A DNA stretch of 64,000 nt, from positions 1-64,000 of the forward strand of contig JACRDB010000085.1 in the NCBI GenBank assembly GCA_016218725.1, given 5' to 3'. Of the stretch, positions 17,761 through 27,507 are shown in pieces. This DNA is from Deltaproteobacteria bacterium (GTDB taxonomy: Bacteria > Myxococcota_A > Polyangia > Polyangiales > Ga0077539). A program made the translations under genes and the position numbers. Position 1 is the first letter of the stretch, and each line of letters opens with the position of its first letter. Under the pieces are notes generated by a model that saw only the letters and a program-made list of their open reading frames with translations, did no database searches and was not told the origin of the DNA.

Positions 17761-19001
17761 ACCCCGAGGCCCTCGCCACCGAGGTCGGGGTGGTACGCAA
17801 GGGCCTCGGGAGGGTGCTCCGGAACCTCGCCATCGGGCTCGTGGCGCTGCCCTTCCTGGTGACCGTCCTACATCACCTTACACACCTCGTTTCCCCGGAG
17901 GCGTGGCGCACCCTCGCGGTGCTGCTCTTCGCGTCCAGCGCCGTGGGGGCGGTGTACCTCGCGCTCGTCGCGCTGGGGGTGAGCACCGAGCGCGTGCGTC
18001 GCCGGGGGCGCCTGGAGGCGACCGCCGAGGGCCTCTGCCTCACCGACGGGGACTCCAGGCGGGTGTTCTCTCGCTCCGAGGTGGCCTCGGGGATCGTGGT
18101 GCCGCAGCGCGAGGGGGCGCGGGTCCATCTCACGCTGGCCAACGGCGACGAGCTGGTGGCCCTCGCCCCGGACGAGGCGAGCGCCGAGCGGATCCTCGTG
18201 GAGGCCGGCGTGGACGTCGCCCACCGGAGGGCGCGCTTCCCCCTCGGGGGGATGGCCGCGAGGGTCCTGGCGCCGCTCCTCGGCGGCGCGGCGCTCACCA
18301 CCAGCTTCTTCGCGGGGCTGCTCCAGCTCTTCCTGGCGTTCCCAGGGTACCGGGACCTCTTCGCGCTCGCCTGGATCGCCGTGAGCTGCGCGGGCTCCGT
18401 GGTCGTGGCGCGCGTGACGCTCTCCCGGGAGGTGGTCGTCGGGACCGACGGGGTCTCGGTCTGCGACGGCGCGGGGGCGCGGCGCTTCCTGCCCTTCAGC
18501 GAGGTGGCCTCGGTGAATGTGGCGGACGGGCGCGCCCAGGCCACCCGGAAGGACGGCTTCGTGGTGTACCTCACGAACCCCTCGGACCTCGACGCGGCGG
18601 GCACCGAGGCCCTCGTCCGTCGCGTGCGCCAGGCGATGCGCGTCGGGTCGACGGCGCCGGGTGCCTCCGCGGGGTTCCAGCTCCTCGACCGCAACGGCCG
18701 CTCCCTCGACGACTGGAAGGCTGCCCTCCAGGGCCTCCTGCGGCGCGGCGGGGCCTACCGGGACGCGGGCCCGTCGCGGGAGGCGCTCCAGCGCCTCGTG
18801 GGCGACGCAGAGGCCCCCGCCGAGCGCCGGATCGCTGCGGCGGTGGCCCTCGCCTCGGAGGAGCCCACGGCGGACAACGACCCACGGACCGGGATCCGCG
18901 TGGCCGCCGACGCCTGCGCCCACGAGCCCGTGCGCGACGCCCTGGAGCTTGCCGCACGCGGCGAGCTCGACGAGGCCACCCTGGAGCGCGCCGTGCGGTG
19001 A
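17757..19001 (+). CDS. Membrane protein with two repeats of (two helices + PH-like domain)
   Basis: A 414-residue protein, start TTG 17757 in a TTGA overlap. Two modules are visible. Each has a pair of transmembrane helices (about 24-74 and 168-223) followed by a small beta-rich domain of similar order: LCLTDGDSRRVFSRSEVASGIV in the first, VSVCDGAGARRFLPFSEVASVNV in the second. Both carry a FSxSEVAS-like turn typical of bacterial PH-like/YcxB-like domains. A helical C-terminal tail (about 300-414) is likely cytoplasmic. I do not recognise a named family. Coupling to the thioredoxin gene suggests an envelope role. Confidence 0.78.
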   Translation: MNPEALATEVGVVRKGLGRVLRNLAIGLVALPFLVTVLHHLTHLVSPEAWRTLAVLLFASSAVGAVYLALVALGVSTERVRRRGRLEATAEGLCLTDGDSRRVFSRSEVASGIVVPQREGARVHLTLANGDELVALAPDEASAERILVEAGVDVAHRRARFPLGGMAARVLAPLLGGAALTTSFFAGLLQLFLAFPGYRDLFALAWIAVSCAGSVVVARVTLSREVVVGTDGVSVCDGAGARRFLPFSEVASVNVADGRAQATRKDGFVVYLTNPSDLDAAGTEALVRRVRQAMRVGSTAPGASAGFQLLDRNGRSLDDWKAALQGLLRRGGAYRDAGPSREALQRLVGDAEAPAERRIAAAVALASEEPTADNDPRTGIRVAADACAHEPVRDALELAARGELDEATLERAVR

Positions 19002-19102
19002 GCCCGCGCCCGGCTGTGCAATCTTCGTACACGTTGAGGGCCTGAATTTCTCGCTCGGTGTGGGCTTTGCGGCGTCGGATTCTGTGGGAGGATGCCGCCA
19101 TC

Positions 19103-22100
19103 ATGGCGCAAGGACGGCGATTTCTTCCCTGGCTCCTGGGGCTCGTGGGCGTGCTGTGGGGCTGCGCGGCGAGCGACGGGAGCGGCTTTGGCGTGGACCA
19201 GGACGGGGCCTCGCGGCCCGACGCGACGGACGGGGCGGCGGCGGACAAGGCCGACGGGGCGGGGATGGACGCCGCGGAGGACGCGCAGCGCGAGGCCGGC
19301 GTGGACGGCGCGCGCGCGGACGCGCCGGGCGACGCGGACGGCGGCCGCGTGTGCGCCATGACCGAGACCTGCGACAACGGCCAGGACGACGACTGCGACG
19401 GCGAGGTGGACGAGCGCTGCGCGTGCCTGCCGGGCGCCACCCAGCGGTGCTACCTGGCGGCGCCGGACACCGCGGGGATCGGGCAGTGCCGGTACGGGAT
19501 GCAGCGCTGCGACGGCACCGGGGAGTTCGGGACCTGGACCCCCTGCGAGGGCGCCCAGGGCCCCGGGCCGGAGCTGTGCGACACCGTGGACAACGACTGT
19601 AACGGCGTGGTGGACGACCGCTGCGAGTGCCGCGCGGGGGACATGCGCGGGTGCTACGGCGGCCCCGCGGAGACGCGCGGGATCGGGGCGTGCCGGGACG
19701 GCGCCCAGCTCTGCTTCGCGGGCCCCGGCGGCGTCGGGAGCGCGTGGGGGATGTGCACCGGCGGCACGACCCCGGCGATGGAGACCTGCGACGGCGTGGA
19801 CAATGACTGCAACGGCACCGTGGACGACGGCTGCGGCTGCATGGCCGGGGAGTCCCGGCGGTGCTACGGCGGCCCCGAGGGCACCGAGGGGCGGGGGCCC
19901 TGCCGGGCGGGCACCCAGCGCTGCGTGGCCGGGGACGGCGGCCGCACCGCCTGGGGCGCGTGCGAGATGCAGACGCTCCCCGCGCCGGAGCGCTGCGACG
20001 GCGAGGACAACGACTGCGACGGCACCGTGGACGACGGCTGCGCCTGCCGCGCTGGGGAGACCCGGGCGTGCTACGAGGGCCCCATGGGCACCCGCGGGGT
20101 GGCGCCCTGCGCCGACGGGATGCAGGCGTGCGTGCTGGGCGCGGGCGGGATCGGGTCCTCCTGGGGGCCGTGCCTGGGCCAGAGGCTCCCGTCGGCGGAG
20201 CTCTGCGACGACGTGGACAACAACTGCAACCGCGCCGTGGACGACGGCTGCGCCTGCCGCCGTGGGGAGTCCCGGGCCTGCTACACCGGCCCCATGGGCA
20301 CCCAGGGCGTGGGCCTCTGCCGCGCGGGCTCGCAGAGCTGCAACGTCGCCGGCGGGGCCGCCTCCTTCGGGCCTTGCATGGGCCAGACGCTCCCGGCGAT
20401 GGAGCTCTGCGGCGACGGCGTGGACAACAACTGCAACGGCGTGGTGGACGACGGCTGCGTGTGCCGCGCGGGCGAGAGCCGGGCCTGCTACGCCGGGCCC
20501 ATGGGGACCCAGGGCGTGGGCGTCTGCCGGGCGGGCACCCAGGCTTGCACGCTCGTCGCGGGGGTGGCCTCCTTCGGGGCGTGCATGGGTCAGGTGGGCC
20601 CGAGCGCCGAGGTCTGCGGCGACGACCTGGACAACAACTGCAACGGCACCGTGGACGACGGCTGCGCCTGCCGCCGGGGCGAGACCCGGAGCTGCTACGC
20701 GGGCCCCGCGGGCACCGCGGGCCGAGGGATCTGCACCGCCGGGACCCAGACCTGCGCCGTCACCGGGGGTGTGGCTGCCTTCGGGCCCTGCGTGGGCGAG
20801 GTGACGCCCCAGCCCGAGCGCTGCGACCGCGTAGACAACAACTGCGACGGCGTCGTGGACGACGGCTGCCTCTGCGCCATCGGCGCGACCCAGGCGTGCT
20901 ACACGGGACCCATGAGCACCCGGGGCGTGGGGCTCTGCCGCGAGGGCTCGCAGGCCTGCGTCGCCGGCCCCGGCGGCGTCGGGAGCGCCTTCGGGCCCTG
21001 CGGGGGCCAGGTGCTCCCGGGCGCGGAGACCTGCAACGGCTCCGACGACAACTGCGACGGGCGCATCGACGAGGGCTGCTCGTGTACGCCCGGCACCTCC
21101 CGCGCCTGCTACGGCGGCCCCGCGGGGACCCAGGGCGTGGGCATCTGCCGCGCGGGCACCCAGAGCTGCACGGTCACCGGCGGCGTAGCAATGTACGGCC
21201 CCTGCGTGGGCGAGGCCACGCCGCAGCCCGAGCGCTGCGACCGCGTGGACAACGACTGCGACGGCGTCGTAGACGACGGCTGCGCCTGCGCCCCGGGCTC
21301 CACCCAGGCGTGCTACACGGGCCCCACGGGCACCCAGGGCGTGGGCGTCTGCCGCGCGGGCTCGCAGACCTGCGTCGCCGGCCCCGGAGGTGTCGGGTCG
21401 TCCTGGGGCGCCTGCGGCGGTGACCGCGTCCCCGGCCCCGAGGTGTGCGACGGCGCCGACTCGGACTGCGACGGCATGGTGGACGAAGGCTGCGCCTGCA
21501 CCCCGGGCTCCTCCCGAGGCTGCTACACGGGCCCCATGGCCACCCGTGGTGTAGGTACCTGTAGGGACGGCACGCAGATGTGTGTAGCCGGTCCCGGGGG
21601 GGTGGGATCCTCCTATGGGGCGTGCACGGGCGACCGGCTCCCCTCGGCGGAGCTGTGCGACGGGATGGACAACGACTGCAACGGCATGGTGGACAACGGC
21701 TGCGTCTGCACGCCGGGGGCCTCCGAGGCGTGCTACTCGGGGCCGACGGGCACGCAGGGCGTGGGGATCTGTCGGGCGGGCACGCGCACCTGCGTGGCGG
21801 GCGCGGGCGGCGTGGGCTCGGCGTGGGGGGCTTGCACCGGCGAGACGCTGCCGCGCGCCGAGACGTGCAATATGGTGGACGACAACTGCAACGCCATGGT
21901 GGACGACGGGCTCTCGTGCACCGGGCCCACGGTGACCTGTCCGGCGCCGGTGACGGCGCCCGCGGGGACCACCGTGACGCTCACGGCGATGGCGACGGGC
22001 GCCGCGAGCTACCGCTGGGAGCTTGTGTCCGGGCCTCGCGGGGGCGCGGTGATGTTCGGGTCGCACACCTCGGCCAGCACGACCTTCACGTCGGTGATCG

Positions 22101-22687
22101 TGGGGGTGTACACCGTGCGGGTCACGGTGACGGACGCCTCGGGGCGCACGGCCACCTGCAACACCACGGTCACCCTCCAGGGCCACGGGCTGCGGGTGGA
22201 GCTCGTCTGGGACACCGGGACCATGGCCCCGGTGACGGCGGGGCGCACGGACCTGGACCTGCACCTGCACAACCGCTCCGCCGGCGCCTGGTTCGATGAC
22301 CCCAACGACTGCTTCTACGCCAACCGCACGCCGCGCTGGGACGTGCGAGGCAGCACCGCGGATGACCCCTCGCTGGACCTGGACAACGTCTACGGCTTCG
22401 GCCCGGAGAACATCCGGGTGGACTCGCCGGTGGTCTCCTCGCAGACCTACTCCGTGGGCGTACACTTTTTCTTCGGCGACGTGCGCTCCACGGCCACCGT
22501 ACGGATCTACTGCGGGGAGGTGCTTGTGGGCACCTTCAACCGCGCCCTCAACGGCGGCCCCATCCTCGGGTCCGGCAATGACTTCTGGCGCGTGGCCCGG
22601 GTGGTGTTCAGCAGCCCGTCGATGTGCGCGGTCACCCGCGTGGACGACGTGGTCACCTTCACCCAGGCGCGCACCGGCAACCCCTGA
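19103..22687 (+). CDS. MopE-like 13-repeat lipoprotein with C-terminal PKD- and YfaP-like domains
   Basis: A 1194-residue lipoprotein (LWGC, Cys21) with a short Asp/Ala linker. From about residue 85 to 935 there are 13 copies of an acidic motif of the form CDxVDNDCNGxVDDGC, each separated by about 65 residues with CYxGPxGTxGVGxCRxGxQxC. This is the putative metal-binding repeat of MopE from Methylococcus (calcium-like DxDxDG loops; MopE binds copper). Then comes a PKD/Ig-like domain (about 945-1025), and a terminal domain (LRVELVWDT...TDLDLHLHN...) resembling DUF2135/YfaP. A cell-surface calcium- or metal-stabilised protein is likely. ATG 19103 is chosen because the signal peptide begins there. 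Confidence 0.88.
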   Translation: MAQGRRFLPWLLGLVGVLWGCAASDGSGFGVDQDGASRPDATDGAAADKADGAGMDAAEDAQREAGVDGARADAPGDADGGRVCAMTETCDNGQDDDCDGEVDERCACLPGATQRCYLAAPDTAGIGQCRYGMQRCDGTGEFGTWTPCEGAQGPGPELCDTVDNDCNGVVDDRCECRAGDMRGCYGGPAETRGIGACRDGAQLCFAGPGGVGSAWGMCTGGTTPAMETCDGVDNDCNGTVDDGCGCMAGESRRCYGGPEGTEGRGPCRAGTQRCVAGDGGRTAWGACEMQTLPAPERCDGEDNDCDGTVDDGCACRAGETRACYEGPMGTRGVAPCADGMQACVLGAGGIGSSWGPCLGQRLPSAELCDDVDNNCNRAVDDGCACRRGESRACYTGPMGTQGVGLCRAGSQSCNVAGGAASFGPCMGQTLPAMELCGDGVDNNCNGVVDDGCVCRAGESRACYAGPMGTQGVGVCRAGTQACTLVAGVASFGACMGQVGPSAEVCGDDLDNNCNGTVDDGCACRRGETRSCYAGPAGTAGRGICTAGTQTCAVTGGVAAFGPCVGEVTPQPERCDRVDNNCDGVVDDGCLCAIGATQACYTGPMSTRGVGLCREGSQACVAGPGGVGSAFGPCGGQVLPGAETCNGSDDNCDGRIDEGCSCTPGTSRACYGGPAGTQGVGICRAGTQSCTVTGGVAMYGPCVGEATPQPERCDRVDNDCDGVVDDGCACAPGSTQACYTGPTGTQGVGVCRAGSQTCVAGPGGVGSSWGACGGDRVPGPEVCDGADSDCDGMVDEGCACTPGSSRGCYTGPMATRGVGTCRDGTQMCVAGPGGVGSSYGACTGDRLPSAELCDGMDNDCNGMVDNGCVCTPGASEACYSGPTGTQGVGICRAGTRTCVAGAGGVGSAWGACTGETLPRAETCNMVDDNCNAMVDDGLSCTGPTVTCPAPVTAPAGTTVTLTAMATGAASYRWELVSGPRGGAVMFGSHTSASTTFTSVIVGVYTVRVTVTDASGRTATCNTTVTLQGHGLRVELVWDTGTMAPVTAGRTDLDLHLHNRSAGAWFDDPNDCFYANRTPRWDVRGSTADDPSLDLDNVYGFGPENIRVDSPVVSSQTYSVGVHFFFGDVRSTATVRIYCGEVLVGTFNRALNGGPILGSGNDFWRVARVVFSSPSMCAVTRVDDVVTFTQARTGNP

Positions 22688-22755
22688 CCCGCCGCGCTGC
22701 CCTCCGGGGGCGCCGTGGACCCGCGGGGTCGCTGGCGCGCTGTAGGGAAGGGTGC

Positions 22756-22761
22756 GATAGT
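22756..22761 (+). promoter_or_regulatory. Candidate -10 box (GATAGT), leaderless, for the molybdoenzyme operon
   Basis: GGTGC followed by GATAGT ends six bases before the GTG at 22768. The spacing fits transcription starting at the start codon. No good -35 is visible, so it may be an extended -10 promoter. Confidence 0.35.
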
Positions 22762-22767
22762 CCCGCG

Positions 22768-24933
22768 GTGGTGGAGACCCGAACGGACTTCCGTGTCTGC
22801 AACCTCTGCGACGCCCTCTGCGGCGTAGCGATCCAACACGACGGCAGGAGGGTGCTCTCGGTCCGCGGCGACGAGGAGGACCCCTTCTCGCGCGGACACC
22901 TGTGCCCCAAGGGCGCCGCCCTCGGGGACCTCCTGGAGGACCCGGACCGCGTGGTGGCGCCGCTGCGACGGGAGGGCGACCGCTGGCGCGAGGTCCCCTG
23001 GGAGGAGGCCCTCGACGAGATCGCCTCGCGGGTGGTGGCGCTGCAGCGCGCCCACGGCAGAGACTCCGTGGGCTTCTATTACGGCAACCCCACGGCGCAC
23101 TCCCTCGGCGCGATCTTCTTCGGGTTGCTGTTCGCCAGGGCCCTCGGCAGCCACAACCTCTTCTCGTCGAACTCCGTGGACTCGCTGCCGAGGCTGCTGG
23201 TGTCCTCGCTCATGTACGGCAACCAGGCCGTGCTGCCCGTCCCGGACATCGACCGCACGCGGCTCTTCATGGTCCTGGGCGCAAACCCCGTGGTGTCCAA
23301 CGGCAGCATCATGACGGCGCCGGACATCGACCGCAGGCTCAAGGACCTACGCGCCCGGGGGGGCTCCCTGGTGGTCCTCGACCCGCGCCGGGGCGAGACC
23401 GCCCGCGTCGCGGACCGCCACCATTTTGTCCGCCCCGGGACCGACGCGCTGCTCCTGGCGGCGATGCTCCGCACGCTCTTCCGAGAGGGCCTCGCGGACC
23501 TCGGGCGCCTGGCGCCGCACGTCACGGGCTGGGAGGCGCTGCCGGCGCTCTTCGAGCCCTTCGCCGCGGAGCGGGTGGCCCCCGCCGTGGGCCTCGACGC
23601 GGCCGCCATCGCCGGGCTCGCGAGGGAGTTCGCCCGCGGAGGACCTGCGGCGTGCCACGGGCGCGTGGGGACCTGCATCCAGGAGTTCGGGGCGCTCACC
23701 ACCTGGCTCCTGGACCTCCTGCACTTCGCCACGGGCAACATGGACCGCGAAGGGGGGCTGCTGTTCCCGTCGCCCGCGGTGGACCTCGGGGCCGTGGCGA
23801 AGTACTCCGGTCAGACAGGCTCCTTCGGGCGCTTCCGCAGCCGCGTGAGCGGCCTGCCGGAGTTCAACAGCGAGCTGCCCGTGGCCGCCCTGGCCGAGGA
23901 GCTAGAGACCCCGGGCCGCGGCCAGGTGCGGGCGCTCCTCACCCACGCGGGCAACCCCGTCTTGTCGCTGCCCAACGGCAGGCGCCTGGAGCGTGCGTTG
24001 GGCGCCCTGGAGCTCCTGGTCTGCGTGGACATCTACCGCAATGAGACCTCGCGCCTCGCGCATTTCATCCTCCCGCCCACGCTGGGCCTGGAGCGCGACG
24101 AGTACCCGGTGCTCTTCCACGCCGTGGCCGTGCGCAACACCGCCCACTTCTCCCCGGCGCTCCTCCCCGCGCCCCCCGGGGTGCGCGACGACTGGCGGAT
24201 CTTCCTGGACCTCCTCGGGCGCCTGGAGCACCACCGCGGGGGGCTCCACGCGCTCGGGGCGGGCCTCGGGCTGCCGCTCCTCAAGCGCCTCGGCCCTCGG
24301 GGGCTCCTCGATCGACTCCTGCGCCTGGGCCCGAGCGGCCTGACCCTGGCGAAGCTCGAGGCCATGCCCCACGGCGTGGACCTCGGGCCCCTGGTGCCGC
24401 GCGCCCCGGCGATCTTCCACCGCCCGGGGCGCCGCGCGGACCTCGCCCCCGCGGTGCTGGTGCGGGACCTGGAGCGCCTGCGCGCGCGCCTGGACGCGCC
24501 CCTCGCGGAGGACGGCGCGCTCCAGCTCATCAGCCGCAGGAGCCTCCGGAGCAACAACTCGTGGATGCACAACAGCCACAGGCTCGTGAAGGGCCGCGAG
24601 CGCTGCACCCTGCTGGTCCACCCGGACGACGCCGCGGCGCGCTCGCTCACCCAGGGAGCCAGGGCCACGGTGGCCTCCCGGGTGGGCGCCATCGAGGTGC
24701 CCGTGGAGGTGACCCGGGACATCATGCCGGGCGTGGTGTGCCTGCCCCACGGCTTCGGCCACCACCGTGAGGGCGCCTCGCTCCGCGTGGCAAAGGAACA
24801 CGCCGGCGCGAGCATCAACGACGTCACCGACGAGCGGCGCTTCGACGCCGTTAGCGGGGCTTCGGCCCTGAACGGCGTGCCCGTCACCGTGACCGCATGC
24901 GAAGGTGTCGGTAAACCAGGGGGCCTGTCGTGA
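22768..24933 (+). CDS. Molybdopterin-dependent oxidoreductase (cytoplasmic)
   Basis: A 721-residue protein of the molybdopterin/DMSO-reductase superfamily. A [4Fe-4S] site C11-x2-C14-x3-C18 ... C46PKG is complete. The next expected blocks follow: VPWEEALDEIASRV, SVDSLPR, LGANPVVSNGSIMTAPD, VVLDPRRGETA, and a C-terminal molybdopterin dinucleotide-binding domain (SRRSLRSNNSWMHNS...VCLPHGFGHH). There is no Tat signal, so it is cytosolic. Its electron partner is not encoded nearby. Two in-frame GTG codons (22768 and 22771) could be the start. It overlaps the HEAT lipoprotein gene (GTGA). Confidence 0.9.
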   Translation: MVETRTDFRVCNLCDALCGVAIQHDGRRVLSVRGDEEDPFSRGHLCPKGAALGDLLEDPDRVVAPLRREGDRWREVPWEEALDEIASRVVALQRAHGRDSVGFYYGNPTAHSLGAIFFGLLFARALGSHNLFSSNSVDSLPRLLVSSLMYGNQAVLPVPDIDRTRLFMVLGANPVVSNGSIMTAPDIDRRLKDLRARGGSLVVLDPRRGETARVADRHHFVRPGTDALLLAAMLRTLFREGLADLGRLAPHVTGWEALPALFEPFAAERVAPAVGLDAAAIAGLAREFARGGPAACHGRVGTCIQEFGALTTWLLDLLHFATGNMDREGGLLFPSPAVDLGAVAKYSGQTGSFGRFRSRVSGLPEFNSELPVAALAEELETPGRGQVRALLTHAGNPVLSLPNGRRLERALGALELLVCVDIYRNETSRLAHFILPPTLGLERDEYPVLFHAVAVRNTAHFSPALLPAPPGVRDDWRIFLDLLGRLEHHRGGLHALGAGLGLPLLKRLGPRGLLDRLLRLGPSGLTLAKLEAMPHGVDLGPLVPRAPAIFHRPGRRADLAPAVLVRDLERLRARLDAPLAEDGALQLISRRSLRSNNSWMHNSHRLVKGRERCTLLVHPDDAAARSLTQGARATVASRVGAIEVPVEVTRDIMPGVVCLPHGFGHHREGASLRVAKEHAGASINDVTDERRFDAVSGASALNGVPVTVTACEGVGKPGGLS

Positions 24934-26111
24934 AGTGTAGTGTTCTGTATGGAATGGTGGTCGCGGGTGGGATCCTGGGGTGTTCGCGGTCGAGCCCTCC
25001 TCCGCGGAGCACGAACCGCGCGGTGGCGCCCCTGGACGCGGCGAGCGCGGGCCCCGGGGCCGCCTCGGACGCGGGCTCCGGGGTGGCGGCGTCGCGCTTC
25101 CAGGTAGGGGGGCGCGCGCTGGTGGCGTCGCTGCGGCCGGACCGGTCGCGCTTCATGGTGAGCGAGCCGGTGTACGCGAGGGTGGTCTTCGAGGCGGCCA
25201 CGGAGCCCGTGGAGGTGGAGCTGTCGTGGATGGGGAGGAACAGCCTCGGGCGCCCGGAGAATTACCGCCTCACGTTCCGGGACGCGCAGGGCCGGAGCCT
25301 CCCGGTGCCCGACCCGGGGCCGCAAATGGGGGGCAACACCTGGAGCGTCACCGCGACCCAGGACGCGCCGGTGAGGATCTCGCTCCGTCTGGCTACGTAT
25401 GTGACGGGCCTCACGCCGGGGCGTTACACGCTCCACCTGGAGACCGCCGTGCGCGCCAGGACGCCCCAGGTGCGGCGTCCCCCGAGGCCCGGAGAGCTCC
25501 CGAACACCGTCGCCGCCAGCCAATGGCAGGACCTGGCGGTCACCCTGGAGGCCCCGGTGGAGGTCCTCGCCGACGACCCCGCGGCGCTCGGGGCCGTGAT
25601 CGACGGCCTGGGGCGCCGCGCCGTGGCCGACGACTACGACGACGCCCGCGAGGCCGTGACGCTACTCGGAGACGCGCGGGACCCGAGGGCGATTCCTCAC
25701 TGGGTGAGCGTCGCGCAGTACCCGGAGTACGAGCGGCGCTTCAACGCGCTCACGGCGCTGCGGCGCTTCGACGACCCCAGGGCCCTCGCGGCGCTCGTGC
25801 GCGCGGCGGCCACGGAGCCCACGGAGCTCCCCGCCGCGGGCTACACCAACGGAGAGCTCCGCGCCCAATCCGCGAGGGCCCTGCGCCAGACAGCGGTCCA
25901 CGGCCTCGCCGAGAGCCCCTGCGCGGGCGCCTACGAGGCCCTCCTGGCGCGCCAGGCGGACCCGGACCAGGAGGTGCGCCTCACGGTGCTCCACCGGGTG
26001 GCGAGGAGCACCGGCCCGGAGGCGGCCGCGCTCCTGGAGCGCTTCACCCGCGACGCCAGCCCGACGATCCAGGCAGAGGCCCGGCGCTACCTCGCGGAGC
26101 GCCGGCGATGA
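24930..26111 (+). CDS. HEAT-repeat-type lipoprotein
   Basis: A 393-residue lipoprotein: GTG start at 24930, signal segment and lipobox ILGC (Cys18), then a Ser/Pro/Ala linker. Residues about 50-185 form a beta-rich domain (ARVVFEAATEPVEVELSW...). The C-terminal half has alternating helices of the HEAT/PBS-lyase type, for example VTLLGDARDPRAIPHWVSVAQ and ALRRFDDPRALAALVRAA, which usually make a protein-binding scaffold. It overlaps the molybdoenzyme gene before it and the P450 after it. A lipoprotein between two cytosolic enzymes is unexpected, so the functional link is unclear. Confidence 0.82.
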   Translation: MKCSVLYGMVVAGGILGCSRSSPPPRSTNRAVAPLDAASAGPGAASDAGSGVAASRFQVGGRALVASLRPDRSRFMVSEPVYARVVFEAATEPVEVELSWMGRNSLGRPENYRLTFRDAQGRSLPVPDPGPQMGGNTWSVTATQDAPVRISLRLATYVTGLTPGRYTLHLETAVRARTPQVRRPPRPGELPNTVAASQWQDLAVTLEAPVEVLADDPAALGAVIDGLGRRAVADDYDDAREAVTLLGDARDPRAIPHWVSVAQYPEYERRFNALTALRRFDDPRALAALVRAAATEPTELPAAGYTNGELRAQSARALRQTAVHGLAESPCAGAYEALLARQADPDQEVRLTVLHRVARSTGPEAAALLERFTRDASPTIQAEARRYLAERRR

Positions 26112-27496
26112 GCGCGGCGGTCGTGGAGGAGCCGGGCGAGGGGCCTTCAAGGTCCGGGCTGCCGCCGGGGCCCGAGGCTCGCAGCGGGCGCCTGCGCCAA
26201 CGTTTGCAGCAGGTGGGGCTCCTCCTCGACCCGCTGGGCACCGTGGCCGGGCGCTTCGCCCGCTACGGGGACCTGTACCACGTGGCCAGCGACGACGGCG
26301 GCCTCTGGGTCGCCAGGCACCCGGAGCACCTGCGCGAGGTGCTGGTCACCCGGGCGTCGAGCTACTCCAAGAAGCATACGGGCCTGCGCCAGCTCGCCAG
26401 GGTGCTGGGAGACGGCCTCCTGACCTCCGACGGGGCCTCGTGGCAGCGCCAGCGCCGGATGGTCCAGCCGGCCTTCGGCCGCGCCCGGATGGAAGGCTAT
26501 GCGAGGGTGATGACCGAGGAGGCCCGGGCTGCGTGTGGAGCCTGGCGCCCCGGGGAGCGCCTGGAGCTCTCCCATGCGATGATGGAGCTCACCCTGCGGG
26601 TCGTAGCCCGCACCCTCTTTGGCCACGACGCGACGGGGGACATCCAGGCCGTCTCTCGCGCGATGAAGACCTTTCAAGCGGAGCTCTCGCGGCCGGAGCT
26701 CCTCCCTCCGTGGGTGCCATCGCCCGGGCGCTGGAGCCTGCGACGCGCCACGGAGACCCTCGACGGGGTGATCCGCGGCATGATCGCGAAGCGCCGCGGG
26801 CAGCGCCGCGATGCGGAGGCCCCGGACCTCCTCGGGATCCTCCTTGACGCGAGGGACACCGAGGGCGACGGCGAGGGCCTCACCGGGACCGAGCTCCGGG
26901 ACCAGCTCGTGACGCTCTTCCTGGCCGGTCACGAGACCACGTCCCACGCCCTGAGCTGGACCTTCTACCTCCTGAGCCAGAACCCCTCGGCGGAGCGGGC
27001 GCTCCATGATGAACTGTCGCAGGTCCTTGGTGGGAGGGCTCCTACGCTCTCGGACCTGGACGCCCTGCCGTACACCGAGCAGGTCCTGAAGGAGTCCCTG
27101 AGGCTCTTCCCGCCCGTGTACCTGGTGATCCGTCAGGCGGTGGAGGAGACCGTCCTTGGAGGGTACCGGGTGCCCGCGGGCGCCGAGGTGGCGCTCTGGG
27201 TCTACCACACGCACCGGGACCCCCGGTGGTACCCCGACCACGGGAGCTATCGCCCCGAGCGCTTCGCCCGCGGCGAGGAGGAGAAGCTCCCGAGGATGGC
27301 CTGGGTGCCCTTCGGGGCCGGTCCTCGAGCTTGTATCGGCAGGGCCTTCGCGATGATGGAGGCGCGGCTCCTCCTGGCCACCATCGCCCAGCGGTATCGC
27401 CTGGCGCTGGTCCCGGGGCACGCCGTGGAGCCCCTGCCAAGGATCACCCTGGTGCCGCGTCACGGCCTGCCGATGGTGCCCACGCCTCGGGCGTGA
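26108..27496 (+). CDS. Cytochrome P450
   Basis: A 462-residue soluble P450 monooxygenase. Seen: the I-helix oxygen-activation motif AGHETT (273-278), the K-helix ExxR (E329-R332), a PERF-like segment (YRPERFARG) and the haem-binding loop FGAGPRACIGRAF with Cys409. Overall similarity is to the CYP102-like / fatty-acid and terpenoid hydroxylase type clan (I infer this from LFPPVYLVIRQA and the loop). The ATG at 26108 overlaps the upstream stop (ATGA). No ferredoxin or reductase gene is adjacent. The substrate is unknown. Confidence 0.95.
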   Translation: MSAAVVEEPGEGPSRSGLPPGPEARSGRLRQRLQQVGLLLDPLGTVAGRFARYGDLYHVASDDGGLWVARHPEHLREVLVTRASSYSKKHTGLRQLARVLGDGLLTSDGASWQRQRRMVQPAFGRARMEGYARVMTEEARAACGAWRPGERLELSHAMMELTLRVVARTLFGHDATGDIQAVSRAMKTFQAELSRPELLPPWVPSPGRWSLRRATETLDGVIRGMIAKRRGQRRDAEAPDLLGILLDARDTEGDGEGLTGTELRDQLVTLFLAGHETTSHALSWTFYLLSQNPSAERALHDELSQVLGGRAPTLSDLDALPYTEQVLKESLRLFPPVYLVIRQAVEETVLGGYRVPAGAEVALWVYHTHRDPRWYPDHGSYRPERFARGEEEKLPRMAWVPFGAGPRACIGRAFAMMEARLLLATIAQRYRLALVPGHAVEPLPRITLVPRHGLPMVPTPRA

Positions 27497-27507
27497 CCGT
27501 GGCGGCC

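Noticed and set aside
19375..21920. Regularly spaced repeats that might be a CRISPR array
   Set aside because: They are coding repeats of a lipoprotein with about 200-base period, variable sequence and no spacer structure.
18755..22465. 1236-residue reverse-strand reading frame with AVVHHAVAVVVH repeats
   Set aside because: It mirrors the codons of the MopE-like repeats on the plus strand; no signal, no start context and no recognised domain.
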